A stretch of 64,000 nt of DNA from Cronobacter condimenti 1330 (GCF_001277255.1 NZ_CP012264.1:62001-126000), one strand, 5' to 3'; positions 15,319 through 25,207 are shown, counted from the first letter of the stretch. Notes: generated from the sequence alone by a model not told the origin. Translations and numbers: made by a program.

Positions 15319-18300
15319 ATGCTGAATATTCTCCTTTCAATAGTGACCAACCGCATCTTGTGGGGGTTCATGGGCGTTACCGCGCTGTCGGCGGTCGTCT
15401 GGATGATCGGGCCGCTGCTGTCTATCGTCGACAGCCGCCCGCTGGAGTCGGAAACTAACCGTATTATCAGCATTGCGCTTATTTACCTGATTTGGGTACA
15501 TAGCCACATTGTGCCGCGCCTCTACAACGCCTGGCTGAACCGCAAGCTGATGGACAAACTCAACGACGGCAAACCGGCGGAAGAGGGCGGGGACTTCAAA
15601 CGGCTGGGCAATGAGGATCAGGTCCTGTCGGACCGCTTCGATGAAGCCGCGCAGATCCTCAAAAAAGCGCACTTCAACGCGCCGGGCCAGCGCGGCCAGT
15701 GGACGCAGCGCTTCAGCACGCAGTATCTCTATCAGCTCCCCTGGTATGTGATTATCGGCGCGCCTGGCTCCGGGAAAACCACGGCGCTGGTGAACTCCGG
15801 CCTGCAATTCCCGCTTGCTGACCGCTTTGGTAAAACGGCGCTGCGCGGTATTGGCGGCACCCGTAACTGCGACTGGTGGTTTACGAATGAAGCCGTGTTG
15901 CTGGATACCGCGGGTCGTTACACCACCCAGGAGAGCGAGCAGGCGCAGGACGCGGGCGAATGGCTGCGTTTTGTGGACCTGCTGCGTAAATACCGCCGCC
16001 GTCAGCCCATTAACGGCGTCATCATTACCGTCAGCGTCTCCGATCTGCTGACCCAGTCAGCAGAGGCGAATCAGCAACAGGCCGTCAACCTGCGCCAGCG
16101 TCTGTCAGAGCTGCACGAGCAACTCGGCATCCGCTTCCCGGTCTATGTGCTGGTCACCAAAGCGGATTTGCTAAAAGGTTTTCGTTCTTACTTCGGGCGT
16201 TTTGATAAAGCGCAGCGCGACCAGATCTGGGGCTTTACCTTCCCCTGGGATCGTTCAAAGCAGGCCGATTTCGACATGATGGCGGCGTTCACGCAGGAAT
16301 TCGCCCTGCTGCAACAACGTCTGGATGCCGGCTTGCCGGATACGCTGCTTGCGGAGAGCGACCCGAAAGCGCGTGCCGAGTGTTATCTGTTCCCTCAGGA
16401 GTTCGCGGCGCTGCGTCCGCTGCTGGCGGATTACCTCAGCACCGTGTTTGCGCGCTCCAACTTTGAAACGGAATTCTCGCCGCGCGGTATTTATCTTGCG
16501 AGCGGTACCCAGGAAGGGCTGCCGTTTGACCGCGTTATGGGTGAACTGAACCGCGCGCTCTCGCTGCCGTCGGGCGGCAAAGAGGGCGACAACTGGGATT
16601 CAGTCAGCAAAGAGGCGCCGATCCCCGGCGGCAAAGGACAGAGCTTCTTCATTAAAAACCTGCTTCAGAATGTCATTTTCCAGGAAGCAGGCATCGCCGG
16701 GCAGAACCGCTGGTGGGAACTGCGCAACCGCGCGGTGATCTGGTCAGGTTACGCGGCGCTGGTGGCGCTGTTAGTGGTGCTGGGCGGCCTGTGGCTTACG
16801 AGCTACGGCAATAACAAAGATTATCTGGCGGAAGTTGACGCGAAAGTGCCGGGTGTCGAGCGCCAGAGCAAAGCGCTGCAAACCACGACCGGGCGCGATC
16901 TCTTCAGCATGTTGCCGTTCTTCAACAGCCTGGTGGAACTGCCGAAAAGCAAAGAGTTCGACCTGAACTCACCGCCGGTGACATATCGCATGGGGCTGTA
17001 TCGCGGTGATGATGTCAACGACGCCTCACAGGCGCTCTATCAGAAAGCGCTGCAGGAGATGCTGATGCCCGCCGTGGCGCAGCTCATCACCGGCTGGGTG
17101 CGTAATGATAATGGCAGCGACGTGGAATACAGCTACGAAGCGCTGAAGGCGTACCAGATGCTGTACCAGCCGAAGCATTACGACGGCAAATTCCTGCACT
17201 CCTGGGTCATGCTTAACCTTGAGCGCAACCTGCCGCAGAACGTTACGCAGGCGCAGCTGAACCAACTCGAATGGCACCTGACACAACTGCTGGAGCCGCA
17301 AATCCAGACGTCGCCATATGCCAAAGACGAGTCGCTGATTAGCCGCCAGCAGGCGATGATCAACCAGAAGCCACTGTCTCTTCGCGTGTATGGTCGCCTT
17401 AAACGTCTGCTGGAGCGCGATGAGAATTTAAAGCCGGTGTCACTTGCCACACTCGGCGGCCCGCAAAGCGAACTGGTCTTTTCGCGTAAAAGCGGCAAAC
17501 CGGTGAGCGATGGCGTGCCGGGGCTTTATACCCCGAAAGGCTACTGGGAAAGTTTCAACGGTCAGATAGATAACGTGACCGCGTCGCTGCATGAAGATGA
17601 CGCCTGGGTGCTGGGCCTGACCAGCGCCCAGGAAGATAAAGAGCAGACCGACAACGCGGTGCGTCAGCTCTATATGCGCGACTTTATCGGCCAGTGGGAC
17701 AGCTATCTTGCGGATATCCAGCTTAACAACAGCGCGGATCTGAACCAGCGCATCAACACGGCCCGCGTGCTCTCCAGCAGCAACTCGCCGCTGCGCCGCC
17801 TGGTGATGAACTTAAGCCAGGTGCTGACGCTTTCACGTGCCGAGCCGCAGGCGGGCGAAGCGCAGGCCAAAGAGCAAGGCAACCGCGCAACCCGCACGCT
17901 GGAGGCGCTGTTCAGCGACCGCGAAAGCGGTTCGACGACCGCCGCCGCCGCGCCGCAGACGCCGGAACAAGTGGTGACCGATCACTACGCACCGATTATC
18001 GAGCTGGCGCAGCCGCTGGAGAAAGGCGGCAAAGCTATCGTGTTTGATGACTTCATCAAGCAGATTGATGAGCTTTACCGTTACCTGACCGCCGTGCAGG
18101 ACGCCGCCAACAGCGGCATGCCGCCGCCGGGGGGCGAGGCGATTAGCCGTTTACAGGCAAGCGCAGGCCGACTGCCGGGTGGGTTACAGAATATGTTCAG
18201 CCGCATGGCCGTCGGAGCCAGCAGCGACACCCAGCAGCGCGAACTGGAAAACGTACGCAAGCGTATCAGCGTGGAAGTCGGCAGTTTCTGCCGCCAGGCG

Positions 18301-18936
18301 ATCGCGGGCCGTTATCCGCTGGTGCGCTCCGCCAGCAGCGAAGTGACGCCGGACGATCTGGCGCGCATGTTTGCGCCGGGTACGGGCCTGATGGACAGCT
18401 TCTTTCGCGACAACCTGACCAACAAAGTAGACACCACCCAGGCGCGCTGGCGCTTTACGCCGGGCATCGACGGGAAAACCCTGCCGGGCAGCGAAGGCGT
18501 GCTGCGCCCGTTCCAGCAGGCGCAATACATTCGCGACGCGTTCTTCGCCAACGGCGCGACGACGCCGTCCTACCGCGTGACGGTGCGCACCGTGCGTATG
18601 GATAACGACATTCTGACGCTGTCGCTGGACGTTGACGGCCAGTTGCTGCGTTACAGCCACGGCCCGCAGGCGGTGCAGCTGATGAGCTGGCCGGGCAGCG
18701 GCGGCACCAATCAGGTGCGTATGCAGCTCGGGTTGGCTAATGGCACCACCTCGACGCTTGTGACCAACGGCGCGTGGGCGCTGAACCGCTTTTTCGATCG
18801 CGCCCGCATCGCGCCGGGTGCAGGAAGCCTGAGCCGCCAGGCGACGTTTTCGGTTGACGGACACAGCGTGACGCTGGAATTCACGCCAAACAGTATCCGC
18901 AACCCATTCCAGCTCCCTGGCTTCGCATGCCCTTAA
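15319..18936 (+). CDS. tssM: T6SS membrane subunit TssM (IcmF family)
   Basis: The 1205-residue protein starts with two N-terminal transmembrane helices, then a cytoplasmic NTPase-like domain with an intact Walker A GAPGSGKT at residues 147-154 and a Walker B-like LDTAG at 195-199. A third helix lies near 472-494, followed by the large periplasmic IcmF domain, whose C-terminal beta-rich part contacts TssJ. TssM is the periplasm-spanning core of the secretion channel. It is tightly packed with tssL upstream, and tagF starts 16 bases downstream. Confidence 0.96.
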   Translation: MLNILLSIVTNRILWGFMGVTALSAVVWMIGPLLSIVDSRPLESETNRIISIALIYLIWVHSHIVPRLYNAWLNRKLMDKLNDGKPAEEGGDFKRLGNEDQVLSDRFDEAAQILKKAHFNAPGQRGQWTQRFSTQYLYQLPWYVIIGAPGSGKTTALVNSGLQFPLADRFGKTALRGIGGTRNCDWWFTNEAVLLDTAGRYTTQESEQAQDAGEWLRFVDLLRKYRRRQPINGVIITVSVSDLLTQSAEANQQQAVNLRQRLSELHEQLGIRFPVYVLVTKADLLKGFRSYFGRFDKAQRDQIWGFTFPWDRSKQADFDMMAAFTQEFALLQQRLDAGLPDTLLAESDPKARAECYLFPQEFAALRPLLADYLSTVFARSNFETEFSPRGIYLASGTQEGLPFDRVMGELNRALSLPSGGKEGDNWDSVSKEAPIPGGKGQSFFIKNLLQNVIFQEAGIAGQNRWWELRNRAVIWSGYAALVALLVVLGGLWLTSYGNNKDYLAEVDAKVPGVERQSKALQTTTGRDLFSMLPFFNSLVELPKSKEFDLNSPPVTYRMGLYRGDDVNDASQALYQKALQEMLMPAVAQLITGWVRNDNGSDVEYSYEALKAYQMLYQPKHYDGKFLHSWVMLNLERNLPQNVTQAQLNQLEWHLTQLLEPQIQTSPYAKDESLISRQQAMINQKPLSLRVYGRLKRLLERDENLKPVSLATLGGPQSELVFSRKSGKPVSDGVPGLYTPKGYWESFNGQIDNVTASLHEDDAWVLGLTSAQEDKEQTDNAVRQLYMRDFIGQWDSYLADIQLNNSADLNQRINTARVLSSSNSPLRRLVMNLSQVLTLSRAEPQAGEAQAKEQGNRATRTLEALFSDRESGSTTAAAAPQTPEQVVTDHYAPIIELAQPLEKGGKAIVFDDFIKQIDELYRYLTAVQDAANSGMPPPGGEAISRLQASAGRLPGGLQNMFSRMAVGASSDTQQRELENVRKRISVEVGSFCRQAIAGRYPLVRSASSEVTPDDLARMFAPGTGLMDSFFRDNLTNKVDTTQARWRFTPGIDGKTLPGSEGVLRPFQQAQYIRDAFFANGATTPSYRVTVRTVRMDNDILTLSLDVDGQLLRYSHGPQAVQLMSWPGSGGTNQVRMQLGLANGTTSTLVTNGAWALNRFFDRARIAPGAGSLSRQATFSVDGHSVTLEFTPNSIRNPFQLPGFACP

Positions 18937-18952
18937 CCGCAAGGAACGGATA

Positions 18953-19663
18953 ATGAGTCATTACCCTGCGATTAGCTGGTACGGGAAACTGCCCAGTGCC
19001 GGTGACTTTCTCCAGCGCCGTTTTCCCGATGCCCTACAGCGCCAGTGGTCACACTGGTTTCAGGTAGGGTTGCTGAACTGGCAAAAAGAGGACGAACAGC
19101 GCGAGACGGGCAACCGCCAGTTCGCCAGCGCGCCGGTCTGGAACTTCGTGGTTCCGCCCATGCTCGGCAGTCAGCAGGTACAGATGGGCTGCCTGATGCC
19201 GGGACGCGACAGCGTAGGGCGTCAGTATCCGCTTCTTGCGACGGTGGCATTCACGCCAGCCGAGTGGACGCCGCAGCATCTGGCGATGGCGGAGGCCTGG
19301 TATCAGCAGCTCGGGCGCATCCTGCACCATGCGGTGCGAAACGCGTTCTCCGCCGAGCAGTTAGACCAGGCGGTGCTGGCTATCCCGTCTCCGGCGCTGC
19401 CCGCGCCGGAGAATCGCTCGGAAATTCTGGATGTCATTGGTTATGAAGAGATGCCGGTGACCCTGAGCTGGCGACAGGCGGCAGAGTGTTTTGACCCGCA
19501 GCGCCAGACCAGTTTCTGGTGGACCAACCGCAGCGACGGCTACCCGCTCTACACGCATGTGCACAGCGGTAACTTTACCGGTCAGCTCTTTTCGCTGTTG
19601 TTTGACCCGGCGGGCGGTGCGCGTCCGGGTCGCCACGGGCTCTACCCGCCCATGTTCGAATAA
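18953..19663 (+). CDS. tagF: T6SS-associated protein TagF
   Basis: The 236-residue protein has the TagF (ImpM/SciT) N-terminal signature SWYGKLPSAGDFLQRRFP and later VWNFVVPPMLGSQQVQMGCLMPGRDSVGRQYPL. TagF is a post-translational repressor of T6SS assembly in Pseudomonas and other genera and works with the PpkA/PppA/FHA switch, also encoded here. It is encoded between tssM and tssA; in some species it is fused to PppA, but here the two are separate. Confidence 0.92.
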   Translation: MSHYPAISWYGKLPSAGDFLQRRFPDALQRQWSHWFQVGLLNWQKEDEQRETGNRQFASAPVWNFVVPPMLGSQQVQMGCLMPGRDSVGRQYPLLATVAFTPAEWTPQHLAMAEAWYQQLGRILHHAVRNAFSAEQLDQAVLAIPSPALPAPENRSEILDVIGYEEMPVTLSWRQAAECFDPQRQTSFWWTNRSDGYPLYTHVHSGNFTGQLFSLLFDPAGGARPGRHGLYPPMFE

Positions 19664-19672
19664 GGCCGTTCG

Positions 19673-20698
19673 ATGGATATTGAAACCCTTCTCGCCCCGG
19701 TAACCCCGGAGCAGCCTTGCGGCGAAAACCTGGAGTACGACGCCGATTATCAGGCGATGGAACAGGCAAGCCAGGGCAAAGCGGAACAGCAGTTCGGCGA
19801 TACCATTATTCCGGCAGAGCCGGCGGACTGGACTAAAGTTGAAAAGCTGGCGCTGTCGTTACTGGAGCGCACCAAAGATTTGCGCGTCATGCTGGCGCTG
19901 ACCCACGCATGGGCTAAACGCCGCGGCCTGCCGGGCTATGCCGACGGGCTGTTGCTTATCCAGGAGGCGCTGTCGCGCTACTGGGAGCCGCTCTACCCGC
20001 TGCTGGAAGAGTACGGTGAAAAAGATCCGTTCTATCGCATTAACGCGCTGGCGGGCCTCGGTGATAAATCCGACCTGACCACGACGCTGCGTACCGCCAT
20101 CTTGCTGCGCAGCAACGGTGATGAGATTACGCTGCGCGATGCCCAGTCGCTGCTGGATAACAGCAAAAGCGAATGTCCGGGCTACCCGGGCGGGCGTCCG
20201 CGCCTGGTGGACGAACTCGCGCGCGGCGACCAGCCGGGCATCGAAGCGATGCTGCACATTCATGCGCGCCTGGAGACGATTCGCACCATTCTGGTCAGCC
20301 ATCTCGGTGAGAGCGGCGTGCCGGAAATGGAGCAGCTCCAGAAGCTGACCAGCATTGTGGCGCTGGCCTGCCAGTCCGGCGAGGCTGCTTATGCGCCGCA
20401 GGATACCGAAGAACCCCAGGCGCAGGCGGAAGGCGCGCCTGTTGTCGCCAGCACCAGCGCACCGACGCGGGTGGTGGAAACCGACTGGCGCAACGTGCAG
20501 CTGCAAACGCGCGACGACGCCCAGTTAATGCTTGAGAAAGTGAAGCAATATTTCGCCCGGCACGAGCCGAGCCACCCCGCGCCGCTGATGATTGAGCGCG
20601 TGCAGCGACTGATTGAAATGAATTTCATGGATCTTATTCGCGACCTGGCGCCCGACAGCGTGCATCAGGTGGAAAACATTATCGGGCGCCGCGACTAA
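19673..20698 (+). CDS. tssA: T6SS subunit TssA (short, ImpA N-terminal domain type)
   Basis: The 341-residue protein begins MDIETLLAPVTPEQPCGENLEYDADYQAM, the ImpA_N signature, and ends with the conserved small domain around EKVKQYFARHEPSHPAPLMIERVQRLIEMNFMDLIRDLAPDSVHQVENI. TssA proteins prime baseplate and tail polymerisation or cap the sheath. This length and ending fit the short TssA class. It is the tenth base after tagF and 75 bases before tssB. Confidence 0.93.
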   Translation: MDIETLLAPVTPEQPCGENLEYDADYQAMEQASQGKAEQQFGDTIIPAEPADWTKVEKLALSLLERTKDLRVMLALTHAWAKRRGLPGYADGLLLIQEALSRYWEPLYPLLEEYGEKDPFYRINALAGLGDKSDLTTTLRTAILLRSNGDEITLRDAQSLLDNSKSECPGYPGGRPRLVDELARGDQPGIEAMLHIHARLETIRTILVSHLGESGVPEMEQLQKLTSIVALACQSGEAAYAPQDTEEPQAQAEGAPVVASTSAPTRVVETDWRNVQLQTRDDAQLMLEKVKQYFARHEPSHPAPLMIERVQRLIEMNFMDLIRDLAPDSVHQVENIIGRRD

Positions 20699-20773
20699 CG
20701 GCGTTTCTCTTTACGGCGGCAGGCATGAGGCCCGTCGCCCGAAATTCACCGCGCATCTTTGATGGAGAACATC

Positions 20774-21298
20774 ATGCCAATGAGTAACAGTGGGCAGAAA
20801 TTTATCGCCCGTAACCGTGCACCGCGCGTGCAGATTGAGTACGACGTGGAAATCTACGGCGCGGAACGCAAAATCCAGCTGCCGTTCGTGATGGGCGTGT
20901 TTGCTGACCTGGTCGGGAAGCCGGTCGATCCGCAGCCTGCGGTGGACGAGCGTAAATTCCTTGAGATCGATATCGATAACTTCGACGAGCGTATGAAGGC
21001 CCTTAAGCCGCGCGTGGCGTTCCAGGTGGACAACACCCTGACCGGCGAAGGCAAACTGAATATCGATCTGACCTTTGACAGCATGGACGACTTCCTGCCG
21101 GATGCCGTTGCGCGTAAGGTTGAGCCGCTGAACAAGCTGCTGGAAGCCCGTACCCAGCTCTCTAACCTGCTGACGTACATGGACGGTAAAAACGGCGCCG
21201 AAGAGCTTATCGCGAAAGTGCTTCAGGACCCGACGCTGCTCAAATCCCTGAGCCAGATGCCGAAAAACGACGATGGCAACAAAGGTAACGAGGAGTAA
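20774..21298 (+). CDS. tssB: T6SS sheath subunit TssB
   Basis: The 174-residue protein is the small contractile sheath subunit, with NSGQKFIARNRAPRVQIEYDVEIYGAERKIQLPFVMGVFADLVG and the C-terminal LLTYMDGKNGAEELIAKVLQDP. I start it at ATG 20774, which has GGAGA 5-9 bases upstream, rather than at the in-frame ATG at 20762. It forms heterodimers with TssC, encoded three bases downstream, to make the sheath that contracts to drive the Hcp tube. Confidence 0.96.
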   Translation: MPMSNSGQKFIARNRAPRVQIEYDVEIYGAERKIQLPFVMGVFADLVGKPVDPQPAVDERKFLEIDIDNFDERMKALKPRVAFQVDNTLTGEGKLNIDLTFDSMDDFLPDAVARKVEPLNKLLEARTQLSNLLTYMDGKNGAEELIAKVLQDPTLLKSLSQMPKNDDGNKGNEE

Positions 21299-21301
21299 TC
21301 G

Positions 21302-22801
21302 ATGAGCAATCCTTCTCAACAGCAAGAGCTGCAATCGCAGCAGGCGTTCAGCCAGGATGAATTCAGCGCGTTGCTCAGCAAAGAGTTTCGCCCGAAGACA
21401 GACCAGGCGCGTTCTGCCGTGGAAAACGCGGTCAAAACCCTGGCGCAGCAGGCACTGGAAAACACCGTCACGTTCTCAAACGATACCTATCGCACGATTC
21501 AGAACCTGATTGCCGGTATCGATGAGAAACTCTCTCAGCAGGTTAACCAGATAATCCACCACGACGAGTTCCAGAAGCTGGAAAGCGCCTGGCGTGGCCT
21601 GAACTATCTGGTCAACAACACTGAAACTGACGAGATGCTGAAAATCCGCTTTATGAGCATCTCCAAGCAGGAACTGGGCCGCACCCTGAAACGCTTTAAA
21701 GGCGTGGGCTGGGATCAGAGCCCTATCTTCAAGAAAATCTACGAAGAAGAGTATGGCCAGTTCGGCGGCGAGCCGTTTGGCTGCCTCGTGGGCGATTACT
21801 ACTTCGACCACAGCCCGCAGGATGTTGAGCTGCTGAGCGAGATGGCGCGCATCGGCGCGGCGGCGCACTGCCCGTTCATCACCGGCACCGCGCCGAGCGT
21901 GATGCAGATGGAATCCTGGCAGGAGCTGGCGAACCCGCGCGACCTGACCAAAATCTTCCAGAATACCGAATACGCGGCATGGCGCAGCCTGCGCGAGTCA
22001 GAAGATGCCCGTTACCTGGGCCTGGTGATGCCGCGCTTCCTGTCGCGTCTGCCGTACGGTATTCGCACCAACCCGGTGGACAGCTTCGACTTCGAAGAAG
22101 AGACCGACGGCGCGAGCCACGGCAACTACAACTGGGCCAACGCGGCCTACGCGATGGCGGCTAACATCAACCGTTCCTTTAAAGAGTACGGCTGGTGCAC
22201 CTCGATTCGCGGCGTGGAATCCGGCGGCGCAGTGGAAAACCTGCCGTGCCATACCTTCCCGAGCGACGATGGCGGCGTGGACATGAAGTGCCCGACCGAA
22301 ATCGCTATCAGCGACCGTCGTGAAGCGGAACTGGCGAAAAACGGCTTTATGCCGCTGATCCACCGCAAAAACTCTGACTTCGCCGCCTTTATCGGCGCGC
22401 AGTCACTGCAAAAACCGGCGGAATACCACGATCCGGACGCCACCGCGAATGCTCGTCTGGCCGCGCGCCTGCCGTACCTGTTCGCGTGCTGCCGTTTCGC
22501 GCACTACCTCAAGTGCATCGTTCGCGACAAGATTGGTTCTTTCCGCGAGCGTGACGAAATGGAACGCTGGCTGAACGACTGGGTAATGAACTACGTGGAC
22601 GGTGACCCGGCAAACTCCTCTCAGGAAACCAAATCCCGTAAGCCGCTGGCGGCTGCTGAGGTGCAGGTTCAGGAGATCGAGGACAACCCGGGCTACTACG
22701 CCGCTAAGTTCTTCCTGCGTCCGCACTACCAGCTGGAAGGCCTGACGGTTTCTCTGCGTCTGGTTTCCAAGCTGCCGTCGCTGAAGAGCAAAGACGCGTA
22801 A
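21302..22801 (+). CDS. tssC: T6SS sheath subunit TssC
   Basis: The 499-residue protein is the large sheath subunit, with family hallmarks HHDEFQKLESAWRGLNYLV, GEPFGCLVGDYYFDH, LGLVMPRFLSRLPYG and the C-terminal GYYAAKFFLRPHYQLEGLTVSLRLVSKLPS. It is normal length and intact. With TssB it forms the contractile sheath whose contracted form is recycled by ClpV. A perfect hairpin follows its stop, before the first immunity gene. Confidence 0.97.
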   Translation: MSNPSQQQELQSQQAFSQDEFSALLSKEFRPKTDQARSAVENAVKTLAQQALENTVTFSNDTYRTIQNLIAGIDEKLSQQVNQIIHHDEFQKLESAWRGLNYLVNNTETDEMLKIRFMSISKQELGRTLKRFKGVGWDQSPIFKKIYEEEYGQFGGEPFGCLVGDYYFDHSPQDVELLSEMARIGAAAHCPFITGTAPSVMQMESWQELANPRDLTKIFQNTEYAAWRSLRESEDARYLGLVMPRFLSRLPYGIRTNPVDSFDFEEETDGASHGNYNWANAAYAMAANINRSFKEYGWCTSIRGVESGGAVENLPCHTFPSDDGGVDMKCPTEIAISDRREAELAKNGFMPLIHRKNSDFAAFIGAQSLQKPAEYHDPDATANARLAARLPYLFACCRFAHYLKCIVRDKIGSFRERDEMERWLNDWVMNYVDGDPANSSQETKSRKPLAAAEVQVQEIEDNPGYYAAKFFLRPHYQLEGLTVSLRLVSKLPSLKSKDA

Positions 22802-22811
22802 GTCTGACTCA

Positions 22812-22836
22812 GGCCGTAAGGGCATTCCTTACGGCC
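22812..22836 (+). terminator. hairpin between tssC and the immunity cluster
   Basis: A perfect 10-bp stem (GGCCGTAAGG / CCTTACGGCC) with a GCATT loop lies 11 bases after the tssC stop. No T-tract follows, so it may act as a 3' end stabiliser or partial terminator that lowers expression of the downstream genes. Confidence 0.5.
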
Positions 22837-22868
22837 TGTCACTGACCTCATAATCACAGGGAGAAGTG

Positions 22869-23288
22869 ATGGAAATACGTGTTTTACTGGCGAGCGGTCT
22901 GCTGGCGTTGTCGGCACTGGTCGCCGCGCAGACCACCGGCTATGAATATCCACGGGCAGAGGATTTTCCCGAGGACGGCATAACGTTTTTCACGCGCGAC
23001 CCGACGCTGCTAAACGCCTTTGACAACCATCTGTCCGCAGCGCGTTTTTTTAATGCATGGAGCAACATGCAGAACGAGCGCGAGCGTATAAAAGCCGATA
23101 TGTATTTCGTGGGCGTCATGGATGCGACCGAAGGCATATTGTGGTGCCCTGAACGACCGTCAAAACCGGGCACGTTGCGTAGTATCGCCTACGACTATTT
23201 TTCTAAATTATCGCCTGAGCGGCTTAAAAACGCGCAAGCTAAAACGCTTATCGTTGAGGCGTTAAAAGAAAATCATGCCTGTAAGTAA
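22869..23288 (+). CDS. Rap1a/Tai-type periplasmic immunity protein
   Basis: The 139-residue exported protein has a signal peptide (MEIRVLLASGLLALSALVAAQ). The mature part fits the Rap1a/Tai pattern: ADMYFVGVMDATEGILWCP, then LRSIAYDYFSKLSPERLKNAQAKTLIVEALKENHACK, with two Cys that probably form a disulfide. Such proteins protect the periplasm against T6SS peptidoglycan amidases. A paralogue lies at 23780-24181. No amidase gene is next to it, so it may defend against a rival's effector. The family call is from memory of the consensus. Confidence 0.68.
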   Translation: MEIRVLLASGLLALSALVAAQTTGYEYPRAEDFPEDGITFFTRDPTLLNAFDNHLSAARFFNAWSNMQNERERIKADMYFVGVMDATEGILWCPERPSKPGTLRSIAYDYFSKLSPERLKNAQAKTLIVEALKENHACK

Positions 23289-23294
23289 ACGCTC

Positions 23295-23723
23295 ATGAAA
23301 ATACCTGTTTCGCTGTTGCTGTTTATCTGCACAAGCGCGTTAGCGAATTCTGTTCAGGAGCCAGCCGCGTTTTTTAAAGTCTTACCTTATAAACAGGTCT
23401 TTAAAGACATGGTGCTGGCCCGCTGTCTGGCCCAGGTTTCCACTGACGACAGCGCTTTTAGTACCGATGCGGGCTTCAGCGCTTATGCCTTAATGCAATG
23501 GATTCCCTTAGACATCGAAACGGGCAATGAAAAGGTCAGTGCGCTCATCCTGAAATATCGCGACCAGCAAAATGCCTTTTCTCCGGAGGCATTAGCAGGA
23601 CGGCCCATTAAGGGCGTGACGCTTAACTGTTTACGCCTCTATCACAGCCAGGCGCTGGAACAGTTAAGTAAGGAAGCTCTGGTTGGTGATTCGAGCCATA
23701 CCTGGATGCAAGACAACCCCTGA
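23295..23723 (+). CDS. Tai4-like T6SS amidase immunity protein
   Basis: The 142-residue exported protein (signal peptide MKIPVSLLLFICTSALANS) has the Tai4 layout: a helix with a first Cys (LARCLAQVSTDDSAFSTDAGFSAYALMQW), a central helical part, and a second Cys near the end (GVTLNCLRLYHSQALEQLSKEAL). Tai4 dimers bind and block the amidase Tae4 in the periplasm. It starts 6 bases after the previous immunity gene, so the two are co-transcribed. No tae4 is visible in the window. Confidence 0.65.
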   Translation: MKIPVSLLLFICTSALANSVQEPAAFFKVLPYKQVFKDMVLARCLAQVSTDDSAFSTDAGFSAYALMQWIPLDIETGNEKVSALILKYRDQQNAFSPEALAGRPIKGVTLNCLRLYHSQALEQLSKEALVGDSSHTWMQDNP

Positions 23724-23779
23724 CGGTTTCACTGTTTATTCGCTCCCGATTGTTCAGGAAATAACGAATAAGGACATTC

Positions 23780-24181
23780 ATGAAACGTTCTGTTTTTGTT
23801 CTGGCATCCGTGCTGAGTGCGGTAATGCTGAGTGCCCCTGTACTGGCAGGAATATGGGTTATCGAACCCGACGAGAGCCAAAAAAACCGGTTTGATCCAG
23901 ACAGAGGCAACGTGACAGGCGAGCAACTCTTAAACGCCTGGAGTGACAAAGCAGATAAAGAGGCTTCGCTACAGGCGCAAATCTATTTGCTGGGTCTGTT
24001 TGATGCGACAGAAGGAATGGGCTGGTGCAAAAGTAAAACCACGATGCCCTCCGCGCTTCGCGAATGGACTTACGGTTACTTTAAAAAGTTACCGCCCGAA
24101 CGGCTTAAAGAGAAAGCCAGCGTCCTGATGCTCGACGCGCTTAAACACGCTTTCCCTTGTCGCAATAACGCTGACAAATGA
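23780..24181 (+). CDS. Rap1a/Tai-type periplasmic immunity protein (second copy)
   Basis: The 133-residue exported protein (signal peptide MKRSVFVLASVLSAVMLSAPVLA) is a paralogue of the 22869-23288 product. They share AWSxxxxxE, LFDATEGMGWCKS versus VMDATEGILWCPE, and YFKKLPPERLKEKASVLMLDALKHAFPC. It is the third of three immunity-type genes placed between tssC and hcp. Sequence divergence suggests recognition of different toxins. Confidence 0.68.
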   Translation: MKRSVFVLASVLSAVMLSAPVLAGIWVIEPDESQKNRFDPDRGNVTGEQLLNAWSDKADKEASLQAQIYLLGLFDATEGMGWCKSKTTMPSALREWTYGYFKKLPPERLKEKASVLMLDALKHAFPCRNNADK

Positions 24182-24386
24182 GACCGTGATATCAGCAGTA
24201 ATAAATAACCCATTTTAGTAGTTCGCGTTGGGCGGGCTACTGAGATCGCCTGACGGAATAAACATGCTGTCAGGCTGAGAGGCAGAGGTAAAATATGGAT
24301 GGTTTTATTCAGCCCCATGCTTTCCTGTTTGCCATATTAAGCGCTTTTTCGAAAGCAATAATCGTCATTAACGAAGAGTAGATATT

Positions 24387-24869
24387 ATGGCTATTGATAT
24401 GTTCCTGAAAGTAGACGGTGTAACCGGCGAATCTAAAGATTCCAACCACACCGGCTGGACCGACATCACCTCTTTTTCCTGGGGCGCATCCCAGCCGGGT
24501 AACATGAGCGTGGGCGGCGGCGGCGGTGCCGGTAAAGTGAATTTCAACGATCTGCACGTTAACGCGCTGATCGACAAATCCACCACCGCTATCCTGAAGC
24601 ACTGCTCCAGCGGTAAGCACCTGACCAAAGTTGAGCTGTCTGTCTGCAAAGCTGGCGGCCAGCAGGTCGAATACGCTCGCATCACTCTGGAAGACGTGCT
24701 GGTAACGTCCGTACAGTACACCGGTGCAGATAACGGCGACACCGTTGGTGTTACCTATGCATTCCAGGCTGCTAAAGTGAAACAGCAGTACTGGGAGCAG
24801 ACTGCTTCTGGCGGTAAAGGCGCAGAAACCAGCGCTGGCTGGAACATCAAAGAAAACAAAGAAGCGTAA
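24387..24869 (+). CDS. hcp: T6SS tube protein Hcp (TssD)
   Basis: The 160-residue protein is the standard Hcp1-family length: AIDMFLKVDGVTGESKDSNHTGWTDITSFSWG, SVGGGGGAGKVNFNDLHVNALIDKSTTAILKHC and GDTVGVTYAFQAAKVKQQYW. Hexameric rings stack into the tube, and small effectors can ride in its lumen. It is flanked by a 205-base upstream gap (room for its own promoter) and a strong terminator, so it can be expressed at high level independently of the sheath genes. Confidence 0.97.
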   Translation: MAIDMFLKVDGVTGESKDSNHTGWTDITSFSWGASQPGNMSVGGGGGAGKVNFNDLHVNALIDKSTTAILKHCSSGKHLTKVELSVCKAGGQQVEYARITLEDVLVTSVQYTGADNGDTVGVTYAFQAAKVKQQYWEQTASGGKGAETSAGWNIKENKEA

Positions 24870-24875
24870 TATGAT

Positions 24876-24909
24876 GATTGCAATCCCCGCGAGGGGATTG
24901 CAATCTTTT
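24876..24909 (+). terminator. rho-independent terminator of hcp
   Basis: A perfect 13-bp stem GATTGCAATCCCC / GGGGATTGCAATC with a GCGA loop is followed by TTTT, just after the hcp stop. Confidence 0.88.
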
Positions 24910-25207
24910 CAAAGGAATAAATTCCAGCTCCACGCTTTGGAAATGGACACTGAAGTTAAAGCGCTTCTAAAATTGCTAAATATTTAAGGCATAATAAAAA
25001 TAAATAAGGCATTTGGCCTGAAAAACAACGTGCAGTGTGCTTAGTACAACGTGCTGAAAATGAGTATTTATATTTTTATTGTGAATGGATGATATATTTG
25101 AAGGGTAAAGCTTTCTGCGGCATCTATTTTCGAATAAAAACTTTTTGGCATTTATAATGACATGAAATTTAGCCTGTCGTTTCAATTAAGGTTTTATTTT
25201 CGACTGG
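24910..25207. other. AT-rich gene-free segment after hcp
   Basis: About 300 bases of low GC content lie between the hcp terminator and an effector-like fragment. I see no intact gene. It may be decayed effector DNA. Confidence 0.5.

Noticed and set aside
13931..15340. Long minus-strand open frames inside tssK and tssL
   Set aside because: They are rich in His, Arg and Gln, have no family likeness, and lie antisense to well-supported genes. They arise from strong codon bias in GC-rich genes.
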